DNA from: Odiellus spinosus
Lineage: Eukaryota > Arthropoda > Arachnida > Opiliones > Phalangiidae
Direction: 5' to 3'
Assembly (NCBI GenBank): GCA_963920705.1
Contig: OY987240.1
Location: forward strand, 3,540,501 to 3,604,500
Length of the DNA: 64,000 nucleotides
Shown here: piece after piece, positions 40,090-53,629 of the stretch
Layout: every line of letters begins with the position of its first letter
Position numbering within the stretch: the stretch's first letter is position 1
Position numbers and translations under genes: made by a program
The notes under the pieces: model-generated
Seen by the model: the letters and a program-made list of their open reading frames with translations, nothing else
The model's database searches: none
Told to the model about the DNA's origin: nothing

Positions 40090-41167
40090 CTTGATTCGTA
40101 AAACATCATTCGAAAAACATGATTCGAAAATCATGATTCGAAAAACATGATTCGAAAAACATCATTCGAAAAACATCATTCGAAAAACATCATTCGAAAA
40201 ACATCATTCGAAAAACATCATTCGAAAAACATCATTCGAAAAACATCATTCGAAATACATCAATCGAAAAACATCATTCGAAAATCATCATTCGAAAAAC
40301 ATCACTCGAAAAACATCATTCGAAAAACATGATTCGAAAAACATCAATCGAAAAACATCAATCGAAAAACATCATTCGAAAAACTTGATTCGAAAAACAT
40401 CATTCGAAAAACATGATTCGAAAAACATGATTCGAAAAACATCATTCGAAAAACATCATTCGAAAAACATCAATCGAAAAACATCAATCGAAAAACATCA
40501 ATCGAAAAACATCATTCGAAAAACTTGATTCGAAAAACATCATTCGAAAAACATGATTCGAAAAACATGATTCGAAAAACATCATTCGAAAAACATCATT
40601 CGAAAAACATCATTCGAAAATCATCATTCGAAAAACATCACTCGAAAAACATCATTCGAAAAACATGATTCGAAAAACATGATTCGAAAAACATCATTCG
40701 AAAAACATCAATCGAAAAACTTGATTCGAAAAACTTGATTCGAAAAACATCATTCGAAAAACATGATTCGAAAAACATCATTCGAAAAACATCATTCGAA
40801 AAACATCAATCGAAAAACATCAATCGAAAAACATCAATCGAAAAACATCATTCGAAAAACTTGATTCGAAAAACATCATTCGAAAAACATGATTCGAAAA
40901 ACATCATTCGAAAAACCTGATTCGAAAAACATCATTCGAAAACCATCATTCGAAAAACATGATTCGAAAAACATGATTCGAAAAACATGATTCGAAAAAC
41001 ATCATTCGAAAAACATCAATCGAAAAACTTGATTCGAAAAACTTGATTCGAAAAACATCATTCGAAAAACATGATTCGAAAAACATCATTCGAAAAACAT
41101 CATTCGAAAAACATCAATCGAAAAACATCAATCGAAAAACATCAATCGAAAAACATCAATCGAAAAA
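40090..41167 (+). repeat. Region VI HOR unit, 1,078 bp
   Basis: 77 monomers. The last full unit before the array switches to region VII. It has a CGAAATACATC variant near 40,255. Confidence 0.85.
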
Positions 41168-41744
41168 CTTGATTCGTAAAACATCATTCGAAAAACATGA
41201 TTCGAAAAACATGATTCGAAAAACATGATTCGAAAAACATCATTCGAAAACCATCATACGAAAAACATCATTCGAAAAACATCATTCGAAAAACATCATT
41301 CGAAAAACATCATTCGAAAAACATCATTCGAAAAACATCATTCGAAAAACATCATTCGAAAAACATCAATCGAAAAACTTGATTCGAAAAACATCATTCG
41401 AAAAACATCATTCGAAAAACATCATTCGAAAAACATCATTCGAAAAACATCATTCGAAAAACATCATTCGAAAAACATCATTCGAAAAACATCATTCGAA
41501 AAACATCATTCGAAAAACATCAATCGAAAAACATCAATCGAAAAACATCAATCGAAAAACATCATTCGAAAAACTTGATTCGAAAAACATCATTCGAAAA
41601 ACATGATTCGAAAAACATGATTCGAAAAACATGATTCGAAAAACATCATTCGAAAACCATCATTCGAAAAACATCATTCGAAAAACATCATTCGAAAAAC
41701 ATCATTCGAAAAACATCATTCGAAAAACATGATTCAAAAACATC

Positions 41745-42355
41745 ATTCGAAAAACATCATTCGAAAAACATCATTCGAAAAACATCATTCGAAAAACATC
41801 ATTCGAAAAACATCATTCGAAAAACATCATTCGAAAAACATCAATCGAAAAACTTGATTCGAAAAACATCATTCGAAAAACATCATTCGAAAAACATCAT
41901 TCGAAAAACGACATTCGAAAAACATCATTCGAAAAACATCATTCGAAAAACATCATTCAAAAAACATCATTCGAAAAACATCATTCGAAAAACATCAATC
42001 GAAAAACATCAATCGAAAAACTTGATTCGAAAAACTTGATTCGAAAAACATCATTCGAAAAACATCATTCGAAAAACATCATTCGAAAAACATCATTCGA
42101 AAAACATCAATCGAAAAACATCAATCGAAAAACATCAATCGAAAAACATCAATCGAAAACATCAATCGAAAAAAATCAATCGAAAAACATCAATCGAAAA
42201 ACATCATTCGAAAAACATCATTCGAAAAACTTGTTTCGAAAAACATCATTCGAAAAACATCATTCGAAAAACATGATTCGAAAAACCTGATTCGAAAAAC
42301 ATCATTCGAAAACCATCATTCGAAAAACATCATTCGAAAAACATGATTCGAAAAA
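41745..42355 (+). repeat. Left copy of the 1,021-bp-offset duplication
   Basis: Holds GACATTCG (41910), Q Q L L, four H, then a Q-run with a 13-bp CGAAAACATC monomer (near 42,158) and CGAAAAAAATC, then CTTGTTTCG and CCTGATTCG. The same order recurs 1,021 bp later (73 x 14 minus 1). Confidence 0.87.
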
Positions 42356-42765
42356 CATGATTCGAAAAACATGATTCGAAAAACATGATTCGAAAAACAT
42401 CATTCGAAAAACATCATTCGAAAAACTTGATTCGAAAAACATCATTCGAAAAACATGATTCGAAAAACATCATTCGAAAAACATCATTCGAAAAACATCA
42501 ATCGAAAAACATCAATCGAAAAACATCAATCGAAAAACATCATTCGAAAAACTTGATTCGAAAAACATCATTCAAAAAACATGATTCGAAAAACATGATT
42601 CGAAAAACATGATTCGAAAAACATCATTCGAAAACCATCATTCGAAAAACATCATTCGAAAAACATCATTCGAAAAACATCATTCGAAAAACATCATTCG
42701 AAAAACATCATTCGAAAAACATCATTCGAAAAACATCATTCGAAAAACCTCATTCGAAAAACATC

Positions 42766-43376
42766 ATTCGAAAAACATCATTCGAAAAACATCATTCGAA
42801 AAACATCATTCGAAAAACATCATTCGAAAAACATCATTCGAAAAACATCATTCGAAAAACATCAATCGAAAAACTTGATTCGAAAAACATCATTCGAAAA
42901 ACATCATTCGAAAAACATCATTCGAAAAACGACATTCGAAAAACATCATTCGAAAAACATCATTCGAAAAACATCATTCAAAAAACATCATTCGAAAAAC
43001 ATCATTCGAAAAACATCAATCGAAAAACATCAATCGAAAAACTTGATTCGAAAAACTTGATTCGAAAAACATCATTCGAAAAACATCATTCGAAAAACAT
43101 CATTCGAAAAACATCATTCGAAAAACATCAATCGAAAAACATCAATCGAAAAACATCAATCGAAAAACATCAATCGAAAACATCAATCGAAAAAAATCAA
43201 TCGAAAAACATCAATCGAAAAACATCATTCGAAAAACATCATTCGAAAAACTTGTTTCGAAAAACATCATTCGAAAAACATCATTCGAAAAACATGATTC
43301 GAAAAACCTGATTCGAAAAACATCATTCGAAAACCATCATTCGAAAAACATCATTCGAAAAACATGATTCGAAAAA
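42766..43376 (+). repeat. Right copy of the 1,021-bp-offset duplication
   Basis: Shares the 13-bp Q monomer (near 43,179) and CGAAAAAAATC with the left copy. The match breaks on the left at CCTCATTCG (near 42,748) and on the right after the D monomer near 43,363. Confidence 0.87.
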
Positions 43377-46300
43377 CATCATTCGAAAAACATGATTCGA
43401 AAAACATCATTCGAAAAACATCATTCGAAAAACATCAATCGAAAAACATCAATCGAAAAACATCAATCGAAAAACATCATTCGAAAAACATCATTCAAAA
43501 AACATGATTCGAAAAACATGATTCGAAAAACATGATTCGAAAAACATCATTCGAAAACCATCATTCGAAAAACATCATTCGAAAAACATCATTCGAAAAA
43601 CATCATTCGAAAAACATCATTCGAAAAACATCATTCGAAAAACATCATTCGAAAAACATCATTCGAAAAACATCATTCGAAAAACCTCATTCGAAAAACA
43701 TCATTCGAAAAACATCAATCGAAAAACTTGATTCGAAAAACATCATTCGAAAAACATCATTCGAAAAACATCATTCGAAAAACATCATTCGAAAAACATC
43801 ATTCGAAAAACATCATTCGAAAAACATCATTCGAAAAACATCAATCGAAAAACATCAATCGAAAAACTTGATTCGAAAAACATCATTCGAAAAACATGAT
43901 TCGAAAAACATCATTCGAAAAACATCATTCGAAAAACATCATTCGAAAATCATCATTCGAAAAACATCACTCGAAAAACATCATTCGAAAAACATGATTC
44001 GAAAAACATCATTCGAAAAACATCATTCGAAAAACATCAATCGAAAAACTTGATTCGAAAAACATCATTCGAAAAACATGATTCGAAAAACATCATTCGA
44101 AAAACATCATTCGAAAAACATCAATCGAAAAACATCAATCGAAAAACATCAATCGAAAAACATCATTCGAAAAACTTGTTTCGAAAAACATCATTCGAAA
44201 AACATGATTCGAAAAACATGATTCGAAAAACCTGATTCGAAAAACATCATTCGAAAAGCATCATTCGAAAAACATCATTCGAAAAACATGATTCGAAAAA
44301 CATGATTCGAAAAACATGATTCGAAAAACATGATTCGAAAAACATCATTCGAAAAACATCAATCGAAAAACTTGATTCGAAAAACATCATTCGAAAAACA
44401 TGATTCGAAAAACATCATTCGAAAAACATCATTCGAAAAACATCAATCGAAAAACATCAATCGAAAAACATCAATCGAAAAACATCATTCGAAAAACTTG
44501 TTTCGTAAAACATCATTCGAAAAACATGATTCGAAAAACATGATTCGAAAAACATGATTCGAAAAACATCATTCGAAAACCATCATTCGAAAAACATCAT
44601 TCGAAAAACATCATTCGAAAAACATCATTCGAAAAACATCATTCGTAAAACATCATTCGAAAAACATGATTCGAAAAACATGATTCGAAAAACATGATTC
44701 GAAAAACATCATTCGAAAAACATCATTCGAAAAACATCATTCGAAAAACATCATTCGAAAAACATCATTCGAAAAACATCATTCGAAAAACATCATTCGA
44801 AAAACATGATTCGAAAAACATGATTCGAAAAACATGATTCGAAAAACATGATTCGAAAAACATCATTCGAAAAACATCATTCGAAAAACATCATTCGAAA
44901 AACATCATTCGAAAAACATCAATCGAAAAACATCAATCGAAAAACATCAATCGAAAAACATCAATCGAAAAACATCATTCGAAAAACATCATTCGAAAAA
45001 CTTGTTTCGAAAAACATCATTCGAAAAACATGATTCGAAAAACATGATTCGAAAAACCTGATTCGAAAAACATCATTCGAAAACCATCATTCGAAAAACA
45101 TCATTCGAAAAACATGATTCGAAAAACATGATTCGAAAAACATGATTCGAAAAACATGATTCGAAAAACATCATTCGAAAAACATCATTCGAAAAACATC
45201 ATTCGAAAAACTTGATTCAAAAACATCATTCGAAAAACATGATTCGAAAAACATCATTCGAAAAACATCAATCGAAAAACATCAATCGAAAAACATCATT
45301 CGAAAAACTTGATTCGAAAAACATCATTCAAAAAACATGATTCGAAAAACATGATTCGAAAAACATGATTCGAAAAACATCATTCGAAAACCATCATTCG
45401 AAAAACATCATTCGAAAAACATCATTCGAAAAACATCATTCGAAAAACATCATTCGAAAAACATCATTAGAAAAACATCATTCGAAAAACCTCATTCGAA
45501 AAACATCATTCGAAAAACATCAATCGAAAAACTTGATTCGAAAAACATCATTCGAAAAACATCATTCGAAAAACATCATTCGAAAAACATCATTCGAAAA
45601 ACATCATTCGAAAAACATCATTCGAAAAACATCATTCGAAAAACATCATTCGAAAAACATCAATCGAAAAACATCAATCGAAAAACTTGATTCGAAAAAC
45701 ATCATTCGAAAAACATGATTCGAAAAACATCATTCGAAAAACATCATTCGAAAAACATCATTCGAAAATCATCATTCGAAAAACATCACTCGAAAAACAT
45801 CATTCGAAAAACATGATTCGAAAAACATCATTCGAAAAACATCATTCGAAAAACATCAATCGAAAAACATAAATCGAAAAACATCATTCGAAAAACTTGT
45901 TTCGAAAAACATCATTCGAAAAACATGATTCGAAAAACATGATTCGAAAAACCAGATTCGAAAAACATCATTCGAAAACCATCATTCGAAAAACATGATT
46001 CGAAAAACATGATTCGAAAAACATCATTCGAAAAACATCATTCGAAAAACATCATTCGAAAAACATCATTCGAAAAACATCATTCGAAAAACATCATTCG
46101 AAAAACATCATTCGAAAAACATCATTCGAAAAACATCATTCGAAAAACATCATTCAAAAAACATCATTCGAAAAACATCAATCGAAAAACATCAATCGAA
46201 AAACATCATTCGAAAAACTTGTTTCGTAAAACATCATTCGAAAAACATGATTCGAAAAACATGATTCGAAAAACATGATTCGAAAAACATCATTCGAAAA

Positions 46301-46930
46301 CCATCATTCGAAAAACATCATTCGAAAAACATCATTCGAAAAACATCATTCGAAAAACATCATTCGAAAAACATCATTCGAAAAACATGATTCGAAAAAC
46401 ATGATTCGAAAAACATCATTCGAAAAACATCATTCGAAAAACATCATTCGAAAAACATCATTCGAAAAACATCATTCGAAAAACATCAATCGAAAAACTT
46501 GATTCGAAAAACATCATTCGAAAAACATCATTCGAAAAATATCATTCGAAAAACATCATTCGAAAAACATCATTCGAAAAACATCATTCGAAAAACATCA
46601 TTCGAAAAACATCATTCAAAAAACATCTTTCGAAAAACATCAATCGAAAAACATCAATCGAAAAACTTGATTCGAAAAACTTGATTCGAAAAACATGATT
46701 CGAAAAACATCATTCGAAAAACATCAATCGAAAAACATCAATCGAAAAACATCAATCGAAAAACATCATTCGAAAAACTTGATTCGAAAAACATCATTCG
46801 AAAAACATGATTCGAAAAACATGATTCGAAAAACATGATTCGAAAAACATCATTCGAAAACCATCATTCGAAAAACATCATTCGAAAAACATCATTCGAA
46901 AAACATCATTCGAAAAACATCATTCGAAAA

Positions 46931-49900
46931 ACATGATTCAAAAACATCATTCGAAGAACATCATTCGAAAAACATCATTCGAAAAACATCATTCGAAAAA
47001 CATCATTCAAAAAACATCAATCGAAAAACTTGATTCGAAAAACATCATTCGAAAAACATCATTCGAAAAACATCATTCGAAAAACATCATTCGAAAAACG
47101 ACATTCGAAAAACATCATTCGAAAAACATCATTCGAAAAACATCATTCAAAAAACATCATTCGAAAAACATCATTCGAAAAACATCAATCGAAAAACATC
47201 AATCGAAAAACTTGATTCGAAAAACTTGATTCGAAAAACATCATTCGAAAAACATCATTCGAAAAACATCATTCGAAAAACATCATTCGAAAAACATCAA
47301 TCGAAAAACTTGATTCGAAAAACATCATTCGAAAAACATCATTCGAAAAACATCATTCGAAAAACATCATTCGAAAAACGACATTCGAAAAACATCATTC
47401 GAAAAATATCATTCGAAAAACATCATTCAAAAAACATCACTCGAAATACATCATTCGAAAAACATCATTCGAAAAACATCAATCGAAAAACATCAATCGA
47501 AAAACTTGAGTCGAAAAACTTGATTCGAAAAACATCATTCGAAAAACATCATTCGAAAAACATCACTCGAAAAACATCATTCGAAAAACATCATTCGAAA
47601 AACATCAATCGAAAAACTCGATTCGAAAAACATCATTCGAAAAACATCATTCGAAAAACATCATTCGAAAAACATCATTCGAAAAACGACATTCGGAAAA
47701 CATCATTCGAAAAACATCATTCGAAAAACATCATTCAAAAAACATCATTCGAAAAACATCATTCGAAAAACATCATTCGAAAAACATCATTCGAAAAACA
47801 TCATTCGAAAATCATCATTCGAAAAACATCACTCGAAAAACATCATTCGAAAAACTTGATTCGAAAAACATCATTCGAAAAACATCATTCGAAAAAATTC
47901 ATTCGAAAATCATCATTCGAAAAACATCACTCGAAAAAAATCATTCGAAAAACTTGATTCGAAAAACATCATTCGAAAAACATCATTCGAAAAACATCAA
48001 TCGAAAAACTTGATTCGAAAAACTTGATTCGAAAAACATCATTCGAAAAACATGATTCGAAAAACATCATTCGAAAAACATCATTCGAAAAACATCAATC
48101 GAAAAACATCATTCGAAAAACATCATTCGAAAAACATCATTCGAAAAACTTGATTCGAAAAACATCATTCGAAAAACATCATTCGAAAAACATCATTCGA
48201 AAAACATCATTCGAAAACCATCAATTGAAAAACTTGATTCGAAAAACTTGATTCGAAAAACATCATTCGAAAAACATGATTCGAAAAACATCATTCGAAA
48301 AACATCATTCGAAAAACATCAATCGAAAAACATCAATCGAAAAACATCAATCGAAAAACATCATTCGAAAAACTTGATTCGAAAAACTTGATTCGAAAAA
48401 CATCATTCGAAAAACATGATTCGAAAAACATCATTTGAAAAACATCATTCGAAAAACATCAATCGAAAAACATCAATCGAAAAACATCATTCGAAAAACG
48501 ACATTCGAAAAACATCATTCGAAAAACATCATTCGAAAAACATCATTCAAAAAACATCATTCGAAAAACATTATTCGAAAAACATCAATCGAAAAACATC
48601 AATCGAAAAACTTGATTCGAAAAACTTGATTCGAAAAACATCATTCGAAAAACATCATTCGAAAAACATCATTCGAAAAACATCATTCGAAAAACATCAT
48701 TCGAAAAACCTCAATCGAAAAACTTGATTCGAAAAACATCATTCGAAAAACATCATTCGAAAAACATCATTCGAAAAACGACATTCGAAAAACATCATTC
48801 GAAAAACATCATTCGAAAAACATCATTCAAAAACATCATTCGAAAAACATCATTCGAAAAACATCAATCGAAAAACATCAATCGAAAAACTTGATTCGAA
48901 AAACTTGATTCGAAAAACATCATTCGAAAAACATCATTCGAAAAACATCATTCGAAAAACATCATTCGAAAAACATCATTCGAAAAACATCATTCGAAAA
49001 ACATCATTCGAAAAACATCATTCGAAAAACATGATTCAAAAACATCATTCGAAGAACATCATTCGAAAAACATCATTCGAAAAACATCATTCGAAAAACA
49101 TCATTCGAAAAATATCAATCGAAAAACTTGATTCGAAAAACATCATTCGAAAAACATCATTCGAAAAACATCATTCGAAAAACATCATTCGAAAAACGAC
49201 ATTCGAAAAACATCATTCGAAAAACATCATTCGAAAAACATCATTCAAAAAACATCATTCGAAAAACATCATTCGAAAAACATCAATCGAAAAACATCAA
49301 TCGAAAAACTTGATTCGAAAAACTTGATTCGAAAAACATCATTCGAAAAACATCATTCGAAAAACATCATTCGAAAAACATCATTCGAAAAACATCATTC
49401 GAAAAACATCAATCGAAAAACTTGGTTCGAAAAACATCATTCGAAAAACATCATTCGAAAAACATCATTCGAAAAACATCATTCGAAAAACGACATTCGA
49501 AAAACATCATTCGAAAAACATCATTCGAAAAACATCATTCAAAAAACATCACTCGAAATACATCATTCGAAAAACATCATTCGAAAAACATCAATCGAAA
49601 AACATCAATCGAAAAACTTGAGTCGAAAAACTTGATTCGAAAAACATCATTCGAAAAACATCATTCGAAAAACATCATTCGAAAAACATCATTCGAAAAA
49701 CATCATTCGAAAAACATCAATCGAAAAACTCGATTCGAAAAACATCATTCGAAAAACATCATTCGAAAAACATCATTCGAAAAACATCATTCGAAAAACG
49801 ACAATCGGAAAACATCATTCGAAAAACATCATTCGAAAAACATCATTCAAAAAACATCATTCGAAAAACATCATTCGAAAAACATCATTCGAAAAACATC

Positions 49901-49993
49901 ATTCGAAAAACGACATTCGAAAAACATCATTCGAAAAACATCATTCGAAAAACATCATTCAAAAACATCATTCGAAAAACATCATTCGAAAAA
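46931..49993 (+). repeat. Region VIII, first part: GACATTCG family
   Basis: No gene. GACATTCG-type monomers recur near 47,099, 47,389, 47,689, 48,498, 48,779, 49,198, 49,489, 49,799 and 49,909. D monomers are scarce, so plus-strand frames stay open for long stretches. A 13-bp GATTCAAAAAC followed one monomer later by CGAAGAAC marks sub-units (near 46,940 and 49,034). The stretch 47.9-48.7 kb is the older relative of 52.5-53.3 and 56.1-56.9 kb. Confidence 0.8.
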
Positions 49994-52900
49994 CATCAAT
50001 CGAAAAACATCAATCGAAAAACTTGATTCGAAAAACTTGATTCGAAAAACATCATTCGAAAAACATCATTCGAAAAACATCATTCGAAAAACATCATTCG
50101 AAAAACATCATTCGAAAAACATCATTCGAAAAACATCATTCGAAAAACATGATTCAAAAACATCATTCGAAGAACATCATTCGAAAAACATCATTCGAAA
50201 AACATCATTCGAAAAATATCAATCGAAAAACTTGATTCGAAAAACATCATTCGAAAAACATCATTCGAAAAACATCATTCGAAAAACATCATTCGAAAAA
50301 CGACATTCGAAAAACATCATTCGAAAAACATCATTCGAAAAACATCATTCAAAAAACATCATTCGAAAAACATCATTCGAAAAACATCAATCGAAAAACA
50401 TCAATCGAAAAACTTGATTCGAAAAACTTGATTCGAAAAACATCATTCGAAAAACATCATTCGAAAAACATCATTCGAAAAACATCATTCGAAAAACATC
50501 ATTCGAAAAACATCAATCGAAAAACTTGATTCGAAAAACATCATTCGAAAAACATCATTCGAAAAACATCATTCGAAAAACATCATTCGAAAAACGACAT
50601 TCGAAAAACATCATTCGAAAAACATCATTCGAAAAACATCATTCAAAAAACATCACTCGAAATACATCATTCGAAAAACATCATTCGAAAAACATCAATC
50701 GAAAAACATCAATCGAAAAACTTGAGTCGAAAAACATCAATCGAAAAACTTGAGTCGAAAAACTTGATTCGAAAAACATCATTCGAAAAACATCATTCGA
50801 AAAACATCATTCGAAAAACATCATTCGAAAAACATCATTCGAAAAACATCAATCGAAAAACTCGATTCGAAAAACATCATTCGAAAAACATCATTCGAAA
50901 AACATCATTCGAAAAACATCATTCGAAAAACGACAATCGGAAAACATCATTCGAAAAACATCATTCGAAAAACATCATTCAAAAAACATCATTCGAAAAA
51001 CATCATTCGAAAAACATCATTCGAAAAACATCATTCGAAAAACATCATTCGAAAAACCTCAATCGAAAAACTTGATTCGAAAAACATCATTCGAAAAACA
51101 TCATTCGAAAAACATCATTCGAAAAACGACATTCGAAAAACATCATTCGAAAAACATCATTCGAAAAACATCATTCAAAAACATCATTCGAAAAACATCA
51201 TTCGAAAAACATCAATCGAAAAACATCAATCGAAAAACTTGATTCGAAAAACTTGATTCGAAAAACATCATTCGAAAAACATCATTCGAAAAACATCATT
51301 CGAAAAACATCATTCGAAAAACATCATTCGAAAAACATCATTCGAAAAACATCATTCGAAAAACATCATTCGAAAAACATGATTCAAAAACATCATTCGA
51401 AGAACATCATTCGAAAAACATCATTCGAAAAACATCATTCGAAAAACATCATTCGAAAAATATCAATCGAAAAACTTGATTCGAAAAACATCATTCGAAA
51501 AACATCATTCGAAAAACATCATTCGAAAAACATCATTCGAAAAACGACATTCGAAAAACATCATTCGAAAAACATCATTCGAAAAACATCATTCAAAAAA
51601 CATCATTCGAAAAACATCATTCGAAAAACATCAATCGAAAAACATCAATCGAAAAACTTGATTCGAAAAACTTGATTCGAAAAACATCATTCGAAAAACA
51701 TCATTCGAAAAACATCATTCGAAAAACATCATTCGAAAAACATCATTCGAAAAACATCAATCGAAAAACTTGATTCGAAAAACATCATTCGAAAAACATC
51801 ATTCGAAAAACATCATTCGAAAAACATCATTCGAAAAACATCATTCGAAAAACGACATTCGAAAAACATCATTCGAAAAACATCATTCGAAAAACATCAT
51901 TCAAAAAACATCACTCGAAATACATCATTCGAAAAACATCATTCGAAAAACATCAATCGAAAAACATCAATCGAAAAACTTGATTCGAAAAACTTGATTC
52001 GAAAAACATCATTCGAAAAACATCATTCGAAAAACATCATTCGAAAAACATCATTCGAAAAACATCATTCGAAAAACATCAATCGAAAAACTTGATTCGA
52101 AAAACATCATTCGAAAAACATCATTCGAAAAACATCATTCGAAAAACATCATTCGAAAAACATCATTCGAAAAACATCAATCGAAAAACTCGATTCGAAA
52201 AACATCATTCGAAAAACATCATTCGAAAAACATCATTCGAAAAACATCATTCGAAAAACGACAATCGGAAAACATCATTCGAAAAACATCATTCGAAAAA
52301 CATCATTCAAAAAACATCATTCGAAAAACATCATTCGAAAAACATCATTCGAAAAACATCATTCGAAAAACATCATTCGAAAATCATCATTCGAAAAACA
52401 TCACTCGAAAAACATCATTCGAAAAACTTGATTCGAAAAACATCATTCGAAAAACATCATTCGAAAAAATTCATTCGAAAATCATCATTCGAAAAACATC
52501 ACTCGAAAAAAATCATTCGAAAAACTTGATTCGAAAAACATCATTCGAAAAACATCATTCGAAAAACATCAATCGAAAAACTTGATTCGAAAAACTTGAT
52601 TCGAAAAACATCATTCGAAAAACATGATTCGAAAAACATCATTCGAAAAACATCATTCGAAAAACATCAATCGAAAAACATCATTCGAAAAACATCATTC
52701 GAAAAACATCATTCGAAAAACTTGATTCGAAAAACATCATTCGAAAAACATCATTCGAAAAACATCATTCGAAAAACATCATTCGAAAACCATCAATCGA
52801 AAAACTTGATTCGAAAAACTTGATTCGAAAAACATCATTCGAAAAACATGATTCGAAAAACATCATTCGAAAAACATCATTCGAAAAACATCAATCGAAA

Positions 52901-53629
52901 AACATCAATCGAAAAACATCAATCGAAAAACATCATTCGAAAAACTTGATTCGAAAAACTTGATTCGAAAATTATCATTCGAAAAACATGATTCGAAAAA
53001 CATCATTTGAAAAACATCATTCGAAAAACATCAATCGAAAAACATCAATCGAAAAACATCATTCGAAAAACGACATTCGAAAAACATCATTCGAAAAACA
53101 TCATTCGAAAAACATCATTCAAAAAACATCATTCGAAAAACATTATTCGAAAAACATCAATCGAAAAACATCAATCGAAAAACTTGATTCGAAAAACTTG
53201 ATTCGAAAAACATCATTCGAAAAACATCATTCGAAAAACATCATTCGAAAAACATCATTCGAAAAACATCATTCGAAAAACCTCAATCGAAAAACTTGAT
53301 TCGAAAAACATCATTCGAAAAACATCATTCGAAAAACATCATTCGAAAAACGACATTCGAAAAACATCATTCGAAAAACATCATTCGAAAAACATCATTC
53401 AAAAACATCATTCGAAAAACATCATTCGAAAAACATCAATCGAAAAACATCAATCGAAAAACTTGATTCGAAAAACTTGATTCGAAAAACATCATTCGAA
53501 AAACATCATTCGAAAAACATCATTCGAAAAACATCATTCGAAAAACATCATTCGAAAAACATCATTCGAAAAACATCATTCGAAAATCATCATTCGAAAA
53601 ACATCACTCGAAAAACATCATTCGAAAAA
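49994..53629 (+). repeat. 3.6-kb tandem duplication, copy 1 (3,636 bp)
   Basis: Landmarks match copy 2 at offset 3,636 up to about 50,735 and at 3,608 after it: GATTCAAAAAC 50154/53790, AATATCAATCG 50217/53853, CTCGATTCG 50861/54469, CCTCAATCG 51057/54665, CGAAAATTATC 52971/56579. The only length difference is 28 bp, a duplicated Q plus CTTGAGTCG pair at 50,707-50,762. The related blocks near 47.5 and 49.6 kb have one pair, so copy 1 gained it. I saw no other difference at the landmarks compared. Confidence 0.92.

Larger units (their letters stand above)
31342..41167 (+). repeat. Region VI: regular HOR marked by CTTGATTCGTAAAAC
   Basis: No gene. A CTTGATTCGTAAAAC monomer preceded by four Q monomers occurs at 32321, 33371, 34463, 36198, 37584, 39040, 40090 and 41168. 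Spacings are 1050, 1092, 1735, 1386, 1456, 1050 and 1078 bp, all multiples of 14 except 1735, which is 124 x 14 minus 1 owing to one 13-bp monomer at 35041. The recurring inner block is Q L L H D H H Q Q Q. A second landmark, AATTTGATTCG, occurs at 31649, 35526, 36940 and 38368. Confidence 0.88.
41168..46930 (+). repeat. Region VII: mosaic of H-rich and CTTGTTTCG blocks
   Basis: No gene. The region begins at a TAAAAC monomer, then runs through an AACCATC H-block with 13-bp GATTCAAAAAC (41731) and GACATTCG (41910). A 1,021-bp-offset duplication follows. From 43.5 to 46.9 kb, H-runs, CTTGTTTCG, CCTGATTCG, CGAAAATCATC/CATCACTCG blocks and D-runs alternate, much as in regions III and IV, without one clear period. 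CTTGTTTCGTAAAAC occurs near 44,501 and 46,219. Confidence 0.7.

Noticed and set aside
49422-50417. Longest open reading frame (331 codons, plus strand), one of many Lys/His-rich frames
   Set aside because: It is the 14-residue translation of the satellite in a stretch poor in D and L monomers. All three frames are equally open there, the start is the ATG of a D monomer, no promoter or unique sequence is present, and 11-, 13- and 15-bp monomers elsewhere show that frame is not maintained.
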